A DNA stretch of 61,067 nt from Sedimentitalea xiamensis. Its GTDB lineage: Bacteria; Pseudomonadota; Alphaproteobacteria; Rhodobacterales; Rhodobacteraceae. The position numbers were made by a program, and so were the translations under genes. This document shows, one piece after another, positions 1-8,842 of the stretch. The DNA lies in the NCBI RefSeq assembly GCF_030164465.1, contig NZ_JASNJE010000027.1, forward strand, positions 1-61,067, in the 5' to 3' direction. The first letter of the stretch is position 1; each line of letters starts with the position of its first letter. The notes beneath the pieces are model-generated. The model was not told the origin of the DNA and did not search any database. It saw nothing but the letters and a program-made list of their open reading frames with translations.

Positions 1-1
1 G

Positions 2-112
2 TCAGCCAGCCCGTGGGAAGTTGAAGATATCGTTGCCTTGATTGATGCGGCAGAGCCAGCACCGAAAAAGCGCGGCCCCTACAAGCCTCGCAAAAAAGAT
101 AATTCAAACTGA
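2..112 (+). pseudogene. C-terminal end of an IS1-family transposase (cut by the window edge)
   Basis: An open frame enters from the left edge and stops at TGA 110-112, giving 36 residues. The tail combines a W-x-V-E-D-I-V-A-L-I stretch with a basic K-K-R-G-P-Y-K end. From memory this is the usual carboxyl terminus of IS1-family DDE transposases common in Rhodobacteraceae. Whether the rest of the gene is intact cannot be seen. No clear terminal inverted repeat could be assigned in the next 130 bases. The call rests only on the tail motif. Confidence 0.55.
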
Positions 113-256
113 CCCACTACCGGAAGACTGAGCGGGGTTGAACCGGCGGCCCGATCAGGCTAGCGTCGCGGCGCCGCCGAGTCCTTGGCCCGTATTCTGT
201 CGGCTGCGGTCACACTTCATTTCCGAACCGGGTGCCCCTGAAGTGTGGAGACCGAC

Positions 257-1591
257 ATGGCCGAATTCCTGATCCGAAATGCCGATACCGTCCTGACCAT
301 GGACGATGCCCGCCGCGAACTCGCCGGCGCCGATATCCTGATCCGCGACGGGGTGATCGCGGAGATCGGCGAAAACCTGGCGACGACCGGGCCGATCCAG
401 TTCGCCACCGGCTGCGTGGTGACGCCGGGGCTGGTGAACACCCATCATCATCTCTACCAGACCCTGACCCGCGCGGTGCCCGGCGGGCAGGACGCGCTGC
501 TGTTCGGCTGGCTGCGGACGCTCTATCCGATCTGGTCGCGGTTCGGCCCCGAGGAGATGTTCGTGTCGGCGCAGGTCGGGCTGGCGGAACTGGCGCTGTC
601 GGGCTGCACCCTGTCGTCGGATCATCTTTACCTCTTTCCGAACGGGTCGCGGCTGGATGATACCATCGCCGCCGCCGCGGGGATCGGCTTGCGCTTTCAC
701 CCGACGCGGGGCGCGATGAGCATCGGCGAGAGCGACGGCGGGTTGCCGCCCGATTCGCTGGTGGAGCGGGAGGCCGGTATCCTGAAGGATTGCATCCGGG
801 TGATCGACGCCCATCACGATGCCGGCGAAGGGTCCATGTGCCGGGTCGGAATCGCCCCCTGTTCGCCGTTTTCCGTCAGCCGCGATCTGATGCGCGAGGC
901 GGCGCTGCTGGCGCGGGACAAGGGCGTGATGCTGCACACCCACCTGGCGGAGAACGACGAGGACATCGCCTATAGCCTGGAGAATTTCGGCTGCCGTCCG
1001 GGGCAATATGCCGAGGATCTCGGCTGGACCGGGCCGGATGTGTGGCATGCCCATTGCGTGAAACTCGACGGCGGCGAGATCGGCCTGTTCGCGCGGTCGA
1101 AAACCGGGGTGGCGCATTGTCCCTGTTCCAACTGCCGTCTGGGCAGCGGCATCGCGCCGGTGCGGGCGATGCGCGATGCGGGGGTGCCGGTGGGGCTGGG
1201 CGTGGACGGATCGGCCAGCAACGATTCCGGAAATCTGGTCGCGGAGACGCGGATGGCGATGCTGTTGCAGCGGGTGGCGCGCGGGGCCGACGCGATGAGC
1301 GCGCGTGAGGCGCTGGAGATCGCGACGCGCGGCGGGGCGGATGTGCTGGGCCGGCCCGATTGCGGCCGGCTGGAGGTCGGGAAACGCGCCGATATCGCGG
1401 TCTGGGATGTTTCGGGCGTGGAAAGCGCCGGAAGCTGGGACCCGGCGGCGCTGCTGCTGGCGGGGCCGACGCGGGTGAAGCACCTGTTCGTGGAGGGGCG
1501 GCAGGTGGTGGCCGACGGTCAGATCGCGACGCTGGACCTGAACGCGGTGATCGCTCGGCAGAACCGTCTGGCTTCGGCTTTGGCGGGGTGA
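257..1591 (+). CDS. 8-oxoguanine deaminase (amidohydrolase superfamily)
   Basis: A 444-residue metal-dependent amidohydrolase of the TrzN/atrazine-chlorohydrolase branch, most like 8-oxoguanine deaminase, which converts 8-oxoguanine to uric acid. Metal and catalytic residues are visible: H63-H65 in a THHHLYQT motif, H227/H229 with E232 in LHTHLAEND, H264/H266 in WHAHC, and D317 in GVDGSASND. ATG 257 was chosen because GGAG lies 6 bases upstream; an in-frame GTG at 245 is possible but less well placed. It is convergent with a guanine deaminase, which suggests linked roles in salvage or detoxification of (oxidised) purines. Related enzymes act on triazines or other amino-heterocycles, so the exact substrate is inferred. 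Confidence 0.82.
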   Translation: MAEFLIRNADTVLTMDDARRELAGADILIRDGVIAEIGENLATTGPIQFATGCVVTPGLVNTHHHLYQTLTRAVPGGQDALLFGWLRTLYPIWSRFGPEEMFVSAQVGLAELALSGCTLSSDHLYLFPNGSRLDDTIAAAAGIGLRFHPTRGAMSIGESDGGLPPDSLVEREAGILKDCIRVIDAHHDAGEGSMCRVGIAPCSPFSVSRDLMREAALLARDKGVMLHTHLAENDEDIAYSLENFGCRPGQYAEDLGWTGPDVWHAHCVKLDGGEIGLFARSKTGVAHCPCSNCRLGSGIAPVRAMRDAGVPVGLGVDGSASNDSGNLVAETRMAMLLQRVARGADAMSAREALEIATRGGADVLGRPDCGRLEVGKRADIAVWDVSGVESAGSWDPAALLLAGPTRVKHLFVEGRQVVADGQIATLDLNAVIARQNRLASALAG

Positions 1592-1655
1592 ACCGATCAC
1601 GCCCTGGCATGCCGGCGGTCCCGTGGACGCCTACGCATGAACCCTCCGCGTTCCT

Positions 1656-1733
1656 TCCTCTTGCACGAAATACTCCTGGGAGTTTGAGGGGCAGCGCCCC
1701 TCATCCTGATGAAGGGAATGCGCCGTAGGCGCA
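1656..1733. repeat. GC-rich palindromic repeat, copy 1, in a convergent gap
   Basis: A perfect 8-bp stem TGAGGGGC (1685-1692) / GCCCCTCA (1696-1703) with a 3-base loop is preceded by a conserved flank (cctcttg..gaaatactcc..ggagttt). It is followed by a second hairpin, TGCGCC-GTA-GGCGCA (1719-1733). The flank and first stem recur in inverted orientation at 8779-8827. This copy lies between the converging ends of the two deaminase genes, so a bidirectional terminator role is plausible. The element resembles dispersed extragenic palindromes of Rhodobacteraceae genomes. Confidence 0.75.
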
Positions 1734-1741
1734 CCTTTGGA

Positions 1742-3025
1742 TCAGGTCCGCCTCCCGCCGATCCAGACCTCTTGGATCGCCCGGTCGTCGCCCATCATGA
1801 TGGTCGCGAAGAGGGAGTCCCAGATGTCGCCGGCTTCCGCGTGGCGCTGGGCGATGGCGGGGGTGGAGGCGAGGTCCAGCACGATCAGGTCGGCCTCGTG
1901 GCCCGCGACCGCGTTGCCGATCCGGTCGCCCAGGTGCAGCGCCTCTGCCGAACCGGCGGTCGCCAGCCACAGGAGCTGCGCGGCGTGCAGCGGGGTTCCG
2001 CGCAACTGCCCGATCTCGTAGGCGGCGGCCATGGTGCGCAGCATCGAGAAGCTCGATCCTCCGCCGGTGTCCGTGGCCAGCCCGATCCGGTGACCGCCGG
2101 CCATCAGCCCGGCCAGGTCGAACAGCCCCGAGCCGATGAAGGTGTTGGAGGTGGGGCAGTGGATCAGCGCGCCGCCCACCTCGCGCAGCCGCGCGCGTTC
2201 GCGGTCTTCCAGGTGGATCGCGTGGCCGTAGAGCCCGCGCGCGCCCAGCAGGCCATGCGCTTCGTAGGTGTCGAGATAGTCGCGCGCAGCGGGGAAGAGG
2301 TTCTTCACCCAGGCGATCTCGTCCACCTGTTCGCTGAGATGGGTCTGCATCAGGCAGTCCGGGCGCTCGGCCCAGAGCGCGCCCATGGCGTCCAGTTGTT
2401 CGGGCGTCGAGGTGGGCGAGAAACGCGGCGTGATCGCATAGGAGATCCGGTCCACGCCATGCCAGCGGTCGAGCAGCGCCTTGCTGTCGTCATAGGCGCT
2501 CTGCGGCGTGTCGCGCAGCCCTTCCGGCGCGTTGCGGTCCATGCAGGTCTTGCCCGCCACGACCCGCTGTCCGCGCGCCTGCGCCTCGGCGAAGAAGGCG
2601 TTGACGCTTTCGGGATGGATGGTGGCGAAGCTGCACATGGTGGTGGTGCCATGGGCCGTGGTGAGGTCGAGATAGCGCGCGGCGATCCGCGCGGCATAGG
2701 CCGGATCGGCAAATCGCATTTCTTCCGGAAAGGTGTAGCTGTTCAGCCAGTCGATCAGCCGCTTGCCCCAGCTTGCAATGATCGCGGTCTGCGGGAAATG
2801 CACGTGGGCATCGACGAAACCGGCCATGATGACATGGCCGCCGTAGTCCAGGATGCGCGCGTCCGGATGGGCCGCGCGCAGCGTGTCGAGCCGGCCGACG
2901 GCGGCGATTCTGCCGCCGGTCATGGCCAGAGCGTCGTCGAAACGCGCCGCCCCGGTCGGCTCGGGGCAAAAGGGAGAGGCCGTGAAGGACAGGACCTGGC
3001 CTTTCAGGATCACCGTGTCGCCCAT
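1742..3025 (-). CDS. guaD: guanine deaminase
   Basis: A 427-residue amidohydrolase that deaminates guanine to xanthine in the cytoplasm. The family pattern is clear: H74-V-H76 followed by FPQT, then a W-L-N-x-Y-x-F-P-E segment near residue 93 typical of guanine deaminases, H229 and E232 in THLSE, H268 in GHAIH, and metal-binding D319 in ATDTGGG. Length is normal for bacterial GuaD. It runs convergently towards the 8-oxoguanine deaminase gene and divergently from mgtE. The 132-base gap to mgtE should hold both promoters; I could not assign boxes. No xanthine dehydrogenase genes are adjacent. Confidence 0.92.
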   Translation of the reverse strand: MGDTVILKGQVLSFTASPFCPEPTGAARFDDALAMTGGRIAAVGRLDTLRAAHPDARILDYGGHVIMAGFVDAHVHFPQTAIIASWGKRLIDWLNSYTFPEEMRFADPAYAARIAARYLDLTTAHGTTTMCSFATIHPESVNAFFAEAQARGQRVVAGKTCMDRNAPEGLRDTPQSAYDDSKALLDRWHGVDRISYAITPRFSPTSTPEQLDAMGALWAERPDCLMQTHLSEQVDEIAWVKNLFPAARDYLDTYEAHGLLGARGLYGHAIHLEDRERARLREVGGALIHCPTSNTFIGSGLFDLAGLMAGGHRIGLATDTGGGSSFSMLRTMAAAYEIGQLRGTPLHAAQLLWLATAGSAEALHLGDRIGNAVAGHEADLIVLDLASTPAIAQRHAEAGDIWDSLFATIMMGDDRAIQEVWIGGRRT

Positions 3026-3157
3026 TCCGTCGCCCTTTCCGCCGCCAGAGTCCGGAGCAGACCTTACCGCGTCGGAAACTTCGGGTAAATCGCGCTATTG
3101 TCATTGTTTTCCGATGGCGGCTTCTTTTAGTTTGCGGTCAACCGCGGGGGGCAGACC

Positions 3158-4549
3158 ATGACGACAGGCAACGACCGGACCGAGGCGGAGCCGACCCGCG
3201 AGGACTCCGACTACACGCTGGACCGCAGGGCGGTCGCCGCGATCCTCGATGCGGTGGAGGCGGGCGATCAGGCGCTTCTGACCGAGCTGATGGAGCCGCT
3301 GCACCAGGCGGATATCGCCGACCTTCTGGAACAGATCGGACCCTATGACCGGGAACGGCTGATCAGGCTCTATGCCCATGAATTCGATGGTGAAATCCTG
3401 TCGGAGCTGGACGAAAGCATCCGCGAGGAGGTGATTTCCTACCTGGCCCCGAACGTGCTGGCCGAGGCGGTCCGGGAACTGGAAAGCGACGATGTCGTCG
3501 ACCTGATCGAAGATCTGGAGGAGCCGCAGCAGGAAGCCATCCTGGGGGTCCTGGAGGACGCCGACCGGGTCGCGGTCGAACAGGCGATGGCCTATCCCGA
3601 AGGCTCTGCCGGGCGCCTGATGCAGCGCGAGGTCGTGATGGCGCCCGAGCACTGGAACGTGGGGCAGGCCATCGACCACCTGCGCGCCAGCGAGGATCTT
3701 CCCGACCAGTTCTATCATGTCGTGCTGGTCGATCCGCGGCTGCATCCGATCGGCAACGTGACGCTGGGCAAGCTGATGGGCGCGCGGCGCGAGGTGCCGC
3801 TGCGCGACCTGACCGAAGAGATGTTCCGGGTGATCCCGGCCACGCAGGACGAAGAGGACGTGGCCTATGCCTTCAACCAGTATCACCTGATTTCCGCCCC
3901 GGTGGTGGATGACGAAGGCCGGCTGGCCGGGGTCATCACCATCGACGACGCGATGGCGGTGCTGGACGAGGAACACGAGGAGGACATCCTGCGTCTCGCC
4001 GGGGTGGGGGAAAGCTCGCTGTCCGACAGCGTCGCCGAAACCGCCAAGCGGCGGCTGCCCTGGCTGGGGGTGAACCTGCTGACGGCGATCCTGGCGTCGC
4101 TGGTCATCGCCCAGTTCGAAGCGACGATCGCGCAGTTCGTCGCCCTGGCGGTGCTGATGCCGATCGTGGCCTCGATGGGGGGCAACGCGGGCACCCAGTC
4201 GCTGACCGTGGCGGTGCGCGCCCTCGCGACCCGCGACCTGACCGGGTCGAACGTGTGGCGGGTGATCCGGCGCGAACTGATCGTGGGGCTGCTCAACGGG
4301 CTGGTTTTCGCGGTGGTAATGGGAGTCGTCGGGCTGGTCTGGTTCGGCTCGCCGGTGCTGGGCTACGTGATCGCGGCGGCGATGGTCATCAACCTGGCGA
4401 TGGCCGGGCTGGCGGGCACCGTGATCCCGATCGCGATGGACAAGATGGGCGTGGACCCGGCGCTGGCCTCGGGCACCTTCGTGACCACCGTGACCGATGT
4501 GGTCGGATTTTTCGCCTTTCTCGGGCTGGCCGCCGTGGTGCTGCTGTGA
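3158..4549 (+). CDS. mgtE: MgtE-family magnesium transporter
   Basis: A 463-residue inner-membrane Mg2+ channel/transporter. The acidic helical N domain covers about residues 25-150, a CBS pair that senses cytosolic Mg2+ covers about 150-275, and five hydrophobic segments follow from about residue 295. The pore signature GGNAGTQS sits near residue 340, as expected for MgtE. ATG 3158 follows a purine-rich stretch. Its TGA overlaps the GTG start of the next gene, so the two are probably co-transcribed and translationally coupled. I saw no magnesium riboswitch-like structure upstream. Confidence 0.93.
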   Translation: MTTGNDRTEAEPTREDSDYTLDRRAVAAILDAVEAGDQALLTELMEPLHQADIADLLEQIGPYDRERLIRLYAHEFDGEILSELDESIREEVISYLAPNVLAEAVRELESDDVVDLIEDLEEPQQEAILGVLEDADRVAVEQAMAYPEGSAGRLMQREVVMAPEHWNVGQAIDHLRASEDLPDQFYHVVLVDPRLHPIGNVTLGKLMGARREVPLRDLTEEMFRVIPATQDEEDVAYAFNQYHLISAPVVDDEGRLAGVITIDDAMAVLDEEHEEDILRLAGVGESSLSDSVAETAKRRLPWLGVNLLTAILASLVIAQFEATIAQFVALAVLMPIVASMGGNAGTQSLTVAVRALATRDLTGSNVWRVIRRELIVGLLNGLVFAVVMGVVGLVWFGSPVLGYVIAAAMVINLAMAGLAGTVIPIAMDKMGVDPALASGTFVTTVTDVVGFFAFLGLAAVVLL

Positions 4550-5109
4550 CGGATCCGGCGGCGGCGAAAGACGCCGCGCGCAAGGCCGCCTTTGCCCGCC
4601 GCAAGGCGGCGCATGCGGCGGCGGACGGCACCGGGTCGGCGCTGCTGTCCGGGGTTCTTGCCGGGTATCGCGGGGTTCCGCTGGCGGGATTCCTGCCGAT
4701 CCGGACCGAGATCGACCCCTTGCCCGCGATGGCCGAGGCCGCCGCCCATGGCCCGGTCGGAGTCCCGGTCATCTCCGGGGCGGGGCAGCCCCTGCTGTTC
4801 AGCCGGTGGACGCCGGACGGTCCCCTGCGCGACGGGCCGTTCGGCGCCCGTGTTCCGGTGGTGGACGATTTCTTCGAGCCCGAGATCCTGATCGTTCCGC
4901 TGGTGGCCTTCGACCGGCATGGCGGGCGGCTGGGCTATGGCGGCGGGTTCTACGACCGGACTCTGGAACGCCTGCGGGCGAGGCGGGCGACGCTGGCGAT
5001 CGGCTTCGCCTATGACGCGCAGGAGGCCGATTCGCTGCCGCTGGAGCCGACCGACCAGACGCTGGACCTGATCGTGACCGAACGCCGGGTGCTGACCGCC
5101 GGCCGCTGA
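4546..5109 (+). CDS. ygfA: 5-formyltetrahydrofolate cyclo-ligase
   Basis: A 187-residue enzyme that converts 5-formyl-THF to 5,10-methenyl-THF using ATP, returning a storage folate to the one-carbon pool. The hallmark GYGGGFYDR motif is at about residues 130-138. An N-terminal basic/alanine helix is followed by the P-I-R-T-E-I-D substrate region. GTG 4546 overlaps the mgtE stop (GTGA), which fixes the start. In many proteobacteria this gene follows 6S RNA; here mgtE precedes it directly with no room for 6S RNA. The following gene encodes the phosphoesterase often found beside it. Confidence 0.9.
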   Translation: MTDPAAAKDAARKAAFARRKAAHAAADGTGSALLSGVLAGYRGVPLAGFLPIRTEIDPLPAMAEAAAHGPVGVPVISGAGQPLLFSRWTPDGPLRDGPFGARVPVVDDFFEPEILIVPLVAFDRHGGRLGYGGGFYDRTLERLRARRATLAIGFAYDAQEADSLPLEPTDQTLDLIVTERRVLTAGR

Positions 5110-5187
5110 CCGGGCGCGGCTCCGGCGCGGCGGCGGGCCTCTCAGGGGTGCTTGCCCTCCGCCCCGGCAGTCTCTAACACCGCTGGA

Positions 5188-6000
5188 ATGAGAATACTGT
5201 TTCTGGGCGATGTGATGGGCCGCGCGGGGCGCGCCGCCGTCACCGAACACCTGCCGCGCCTGAGGGCGGATTGGCGGCTGGATTTCGTTGTGGTCAACGG
5301 CGAGAACGCCACCAACGGGATGGGGCTGTCGGGCGAGCATGCCAAGGCGTTGCTGGATGCCGGGGCCGACTGCCTGACCCTGGGCGACCATGCCTTCGAT
5401 CAGAAGGACATGTTGCAGTTCATCGAAGGCGAATCTCGGATCATCCGGCCGCTGAATTTCGCGAAGAACGCCCCCGGCAAGGGTTTCAGGCTGTTCACCG
5501 CGCGGAACGGGCGCAAGGTGCTGGTTATGCAGGTGCTGGGGCAGGTGTTCATGAAACGCCCCTTTGACGATCCGTTCTCGGCGGTGGAACCGATTTTGAA
5601 ATCGCATCCGCGCGGCGGCCTGGCCGATGCGGTGATCGTCGATATGCATTGCGAGGCGACATCGGAGAAGATGGCGATGGGGCATTATTGCGACGGGCGC
5701 GCCAGCCTCGTCGTGGGCACCCACACCCATGTTCCGACCGCCGATGCGCAGGTGCTGCCGGGGGGCACCGGATACCTGTCGGACGCCGGGATGTGCGGCG
5801 ACTACAATTCGGTGATCGGCATGGACAAGGCCGAACCGATGCGTCGCTTCATCACCGGCATGCCCAAGGCGCGGTTCACCCCGGCAACGGGCGAGGCGAC
5901 CCTGTCCGGCCTGTTCGTCGAGACCGAGGACCGCACCGGCGCCGCCAGGGCCGTGCGGATGGTGCGCATCGGGGGGCGGCTGGAGCAGGCCGCGCCATGA
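5188..6000 (+). CDS. YmdB-type metallophosphoesterase (TIGR00282-like)
   Basis: A 270-residue calcineurin-like phosphoesterase. Metal-site motifs are present in order: FLGDVMG (D8), NGENATNG, GDHAFD, DMHCEATSEK and GTHTHVPTAD. Length and motif order match the TIGR00282 family, whose characterised members hydrolyse 2',3'-cyclic nucleotides and affect RNA turnover; the substrate here is inferred. ATG 5188 is the first start followed by the conserved M-R-I-L-F-L-G strand. It lies 78 bases after the cyclo-ligase and ends in an ATGA overlap with the transporter gene, so it belongs to the same plus-strand run. Confidence 0.88.
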   Translation: MRILFLGDVMGRAGRAAVTEHLPRLRADWRLDFVVVNGENATNGMGLSGEHAKALLDAGADCLTLGDHAFDQKDMLQFIEGESRIIRPLNFAKNAPGKGFRLFTARNGRKVLVMQVLGQVFMKRPFDDPFSAVEPILKSHPRGGLADAVIVDMHCEATSEKMAMGHYCDGRASLVVGTHTHVPTADAQVLPGGTGYLSDAGMCGDYNSVIGMDKAEPMRRFITGMPKARFTPATGEATLSGLFVETEDRTGAARAVRMVRIGGRLEQAAP

Positions 6001-6926
6001 CCGCGCGGGAGATCGCGTTCTACACCTGCGTTCTGATCGTTCTCGGGGCGTGCTGGGGGCTGACGATTCCGCTCAGCAAGATCGCGGTGAGCACCGGTCA
6101 CAGGCATTTCGGCCTGATCTTCTGGGACGTGGCGATCGGCGTGGCCTTTCTGGGCGCGGTGCTCGGCCTGCGCGGCAAGCGCCTGCCGGTGACCGGCGCG
6201 GCCCTGCGCGCATACGGGGTGATCGCGCTGCTGGGCACGCTGCTGCCGAATGCCGCCTCCTACCAGGCCATCGCGCATCTGCCGGCCGGGGTGATGGCGA
6301 TCGTTCTGTCGCTGGTGCCGATGCTCGCCTTCCCGGTGGCGCTGGCGCTGGGGCTGGACCGGTTCAGCCTGCGCCGCCTGGCGGGGCTGAGCGTCGGTCT
6401 GGCCGGGGTGCTGATCCTGGTGCTGCCGGAGACGAGCCTGCCCGATCCGGCGATGCTGGCCTGGGTGCCGCTGGCGCTGGTCGCGCCGCTCTGCTACGCG
6501 TTCGAAGGCAATTACGTGGCGCGCTGGGGCACCGCCGGTCTGGACGCGGTGCAGGTTCTCGCCGGCGGGTCGCTGGTGGCCGCCGCCCTGTCGCTGCCGC
6601 TGGCGCTCGCGACCGGGCAGTTCATTTCGCCGTTCCGGTCCTACGGCCCGCCGGAATGGGCGCTGATCGCCAGCGCGCTGATCCACGCGGCGACCTATGC
6701 CGGCTATGTCTGGCTGGTCGGGCGGGCGGGGTCGGTCTTTTCGGCCCAGGTCAGCTATCTGGTCACGGGGTTCGGCGTCCTGGCGTCGCTGGCGATCCTG
6801 CGGGAAAGCTATTCGCCCTATATCTGGATGGCGCTGTGCCTCGTCCTGGCGGGCGTGTTTCTCGTGCAACCGCGCCGGAAGGAGCCCCTTGCTCCCGGAC
6901 CGTCAATCGGGGAGACTGCCCGCTAG
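5997..6926 (+). CDS. EamA (DMT) family transporter
   Basis: A 309-residue inner-membrane protein with about ten hydrophobic helices arranged as two EamA repeats, the drug/metabolite transporter architecture. The start is fixed by the ATGA overlap with the upstream phosphoesterase. A conserved GACWGLTIPLSK segment marks the first repeat and a YVWLVGRAGSVF segment the second. The substrate cannot be read from sequence. It is distinct from the other EamA protein at 16.7 kb. Its position at the end of a coupled gene run may be only operon economy. Confidence 0.85.
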   Translation: MTAREIAFYTCVLIVLGACWGLTIPLSKIAVSTGHRHFGLIFWDVAIGVAFLGAVLGLRGKRLPVTGAALRAYGVIALLGTLLPNAASYQAIAHLPAGVMAIVLSLVPMLAFPVALALGLDRFSLRRLAGLSVGLAGVLILVLPETSLPDPAMLAWVPLALVAPLCYAFEGNYVARWGTAGLDAVQVLAGGSLVAAALSLPLALATGQFISPFRSYGPPEWALIASALIHAATYAGYVWLVGRAGSVFSAQVSYLVTGFGVLASLAILRESYSPYIWMALCLVLAGVFLVQPRRKEPLAPGPSIGETAR

Positions 6927-6962
6927 CCGATTTCCGCAGCGCCCGGGCCAAACCAGACAATC

Positions 6963-8741
6963 ATGCATCTATTCCAGCTTTCCGACACCGGCAGCGCGAT
7001 TCTGTCGCTGGTCATCGTGGGCGCGATGTTCGTGCTGTTTCTTCGCGAGACCTATCCGACCGAGGTGGTCGCCATCGCCGGCGTGTCGCTGATGCTCGTC
7101 ACCGGCGTGTTGCCCTATGAGGCGGCGCTGCCGGTGCTGGCCAACCCGGCGCCCTGGACCATCGCCGCCATGTTCATCATCATGGGGGCGCTGGTGCGCA
7201 CCGGGGCCCTGGACGCCTTTACCTCTGTGGCGCAGCGGCAAGCCTCGATCAATCCGCGGTTCGCGGTGGGGATGCTGATCTGTTTCGTGGTCATGGCTTC
7301 TGCCTTCGTGTCCAACACACCGGTGGTGGTGGTGATGATCCCGGTCTTCATCCAGCTGGCCCGGACGCTGGATATCGCGGCCAGCAAGCTCTTGATTCCG
7401 CTGAGCTATGCGGCGGTGATGGGCGGCACGCTGACGCTGATCGGCACCTCCACGAACCTGCTGGTGGACGGGGTCGCGCGGGCCAACGGGCTGACACCCT
7501 TCACTATTTTCGAGATCACGCCGCTGGGGCTGGCGGTGGTGGGCTGGGGGATGATCTACCTGCGCCTGTTCGGCCCGCGCCTGCTGCCCGAGCGCGACAG
7601 CATGGCGATGATGCTGAGCGACCGGTCGCGGATGAAGTTCTTCACCGAGGCGGTGATCCCGCCCGACAGCAACCTGATCGGGCGCGAAGTCACCGGGGTG
7701 CAGCTGTTCAAGCGCGAAGGTGTGCGGCTGGTCGACGTGGTCCGGGGCGACGTGTCGCTGCGTCGCAACCTGAAGGGGGTGGAGCTTCAGGTCGGCGACC
7801 GGGTGGTTCTGCGCACCCAGATGACCGAGCTTCTCAGCCTTCAGGCCAACAAGGAACTCAAGCGGGTGGACCAGGTGTCGGCGGTCGAAACCTCGACCGT
7901 GGAGGTTCTGATCACGCCGGGCTGCAAGATGGTGGGCCGTTCTCTGGGGGCCTTGCGGCTTCGGCGGCGCTATGGCGTCTACGTGCTGGCGGTGCACCGG
8001 CGCAACCAGAACATCGGCCGGCAGCTGGACGACTTGGTGGTGCGGGTCGGCGACACGCTGCTGCTGGAGGGCGCGCCGGGTGACATCCAGCGCCTGGCGG
8101 TGGACATGGAGATGGTGGATGTGAGCCACCCTTCGGCCCGCGCCTTTCGCCGCAACCACGCGCCGATCGCGGTCCTCGCGCTGTTGGGAATCGTGGTTCT
8201 GGCCGCCTTCGGGGTGGCGCCGATCCTGTTCCTGTCGATCCTGGCGGTGGCGCTGGTGCTGATCACCGGCTGCATCGACGCCGAGGAGGCGTTTTCCTTC
8301 ATCGACGGCCGCCTGCTGGCGCTGATCTTCGCGATGCTGGCCATCGGGGCGGCGCTGGAAAGTTCCGGGGCCGTGCAGCTGATCGTCGACAGCATCGCGC
8401 CGTCGCTCGGACTGTTGCCGCCCTTCCTCGTGGTCTGGGCGATCTACCTGCTGACCTCGGTGCTGACGGAACTGGTGTCCAACAACGCGGTGGCGGTGGT
8501 GGTGACGCCCATTGCCATCGGTCTGGCCGGCGCCATGGGGTTCGATCCGCGTCCGCTGGTGGTCGCGGTGATGATCGCGGCCTCGGCGTCCTTCGCGACG
8601 CCCATCGGCTATCAGACCAACATGCTGGTCTACGGTCCCGGCGGCTACCGGTTCACCGATTTCATGAAGGTCGGAATCCCGCTCAACCTGTCCATGGGGA
8701 TTCTGGCGTCGGCCCTGATCCCGCTGATCTGGCCCTTGTAG
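6963..8741 (+). CDS. SLC13/DASS family permease with RCK (TrkA-C) domains
   Basis: A 592-residue anion:Na+ symporter-like membrane protein. The two SLC13 halves carry the paired motifs S-N-T-P-V-V with GTSTNLL in the first half and S-N-N-A-V-A with ATPIGYQTN in the second. Between them, at about residues 220-380, are two soluble TrkA-C-like modules (each with an E/G-V-x-L...G-D-R-V pattern) that usually bind regulatory ligands. Dicarboxylate, sulfate or other anions are possible substrates. It converges on the FAD dehydrogenase gene across a palindromic repeat. A paralogue with the same architecture is 2.6 kb away on the other strand. Confidence 0.85.
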   Translation: MHLFQLSDTGSAILSLVIVGAMFVLFLRETYPTEVVAIAGVSLMLVTGVLPYEAALPVLANPAPWTIAAMFIIMGALVRTGALDAFTSVAQRQASINPRFAVGMLICFVVMASAFVSNTPVVVVMIPVFIQLARTLDIAASKLLIPLSYAAVMGGTLTLIGTSTNLLVDGVARANGLTPFTIFEITPLGLAVVGWGMIYLRLFGPRLLPERDSMAMMLSDRSRMKFFTEAVIPPDSNLIGREVTGVQLFKREGVRLVDVVRGDVSLRRNLKGVELQVGDRVVLRTQMTELLSLQANKELKRVDQVSAVETSTVEVLITPGCKMVGRSLGALRLRRRYGVYVLAVHRRNQNIGRQLDDLVVRVGDTLLLEGAPGDIQRLAVDMEMVDVSHPSARAFRRNHAPIAVLALLGIVVLAAFGVAPILFLSILAVALVLITGCIDAEEAFSFIDGRLLALIFAMLAIGAALESSGAVQLIVDSIAPSLGLLPPFLVVWAIYLLTSVLTELVSNNAVAVVVTPIAIGLAGAMGFDPRPLVVAVMIAASASFATPIGYQTNMLVYGPGGYRFTDFMKVGIPLNLSMGILASALIPLIWPL

Positions 8742-8778
8742 CGCGAGGGCACTGTTCCGCTTTTCCTGGCGCCGGCGA

Positions 8779-8827
8779 TGAGGGGCGCTGCCCCTCAAAC
8801 TCCCCGGAGTATTTCCGGCAAGAGGAA
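8779..8827. repeat. GC-rich palindromic repeat, copy 2, inverted
   Basis: This is the reverse-complement arrangement of the 1656-1703 element: stem TGAGGGGC (8779-8786), loop GCT, stem GCCCCTCA (8790-8797), then the flank (aaactcc..ggagtatttc..caagagg). It lies 38 bases after the SLC13 permease stop and 16 bases before the converging FAD dehydrogenase stop. The second GC hairpin of copy 1 is absent. A role as bidirectional terminator is inferred from position and structure. Confidence 0.75.
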
Positions 8828-8842
8828 AACAGGCGCGGCGGT

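Noticed and set aside
155-1600. Long minus-strand frame (481 codons) opposite the 8-oxoguanine deaminase gene
   Set aside because: Composition is dominated by R, H, P and G, as expected for antisense of a GC-rich gene; the plus strand carries a full set of catalytic motifs.
3026-3157. Magnesium riboswitch upstream of mgtE
   Set aside because: The gap is short and shows no recognisable M-box pattern.
4546-5187. 6S RNA next to the 5-formyl-THF cyclo-ligase gene
   Set aside because: mgtE overlaps the gene upstream, and the 78-base gap downstream is too short and lacks the open-bubble structure.
6969-8798. 609-codon minus-strand frame opposite the SLC13 permease
   Set aside because: Rich in H, R, Q and D with no domain pattern; the plus strand encodes a clear membrane permease.
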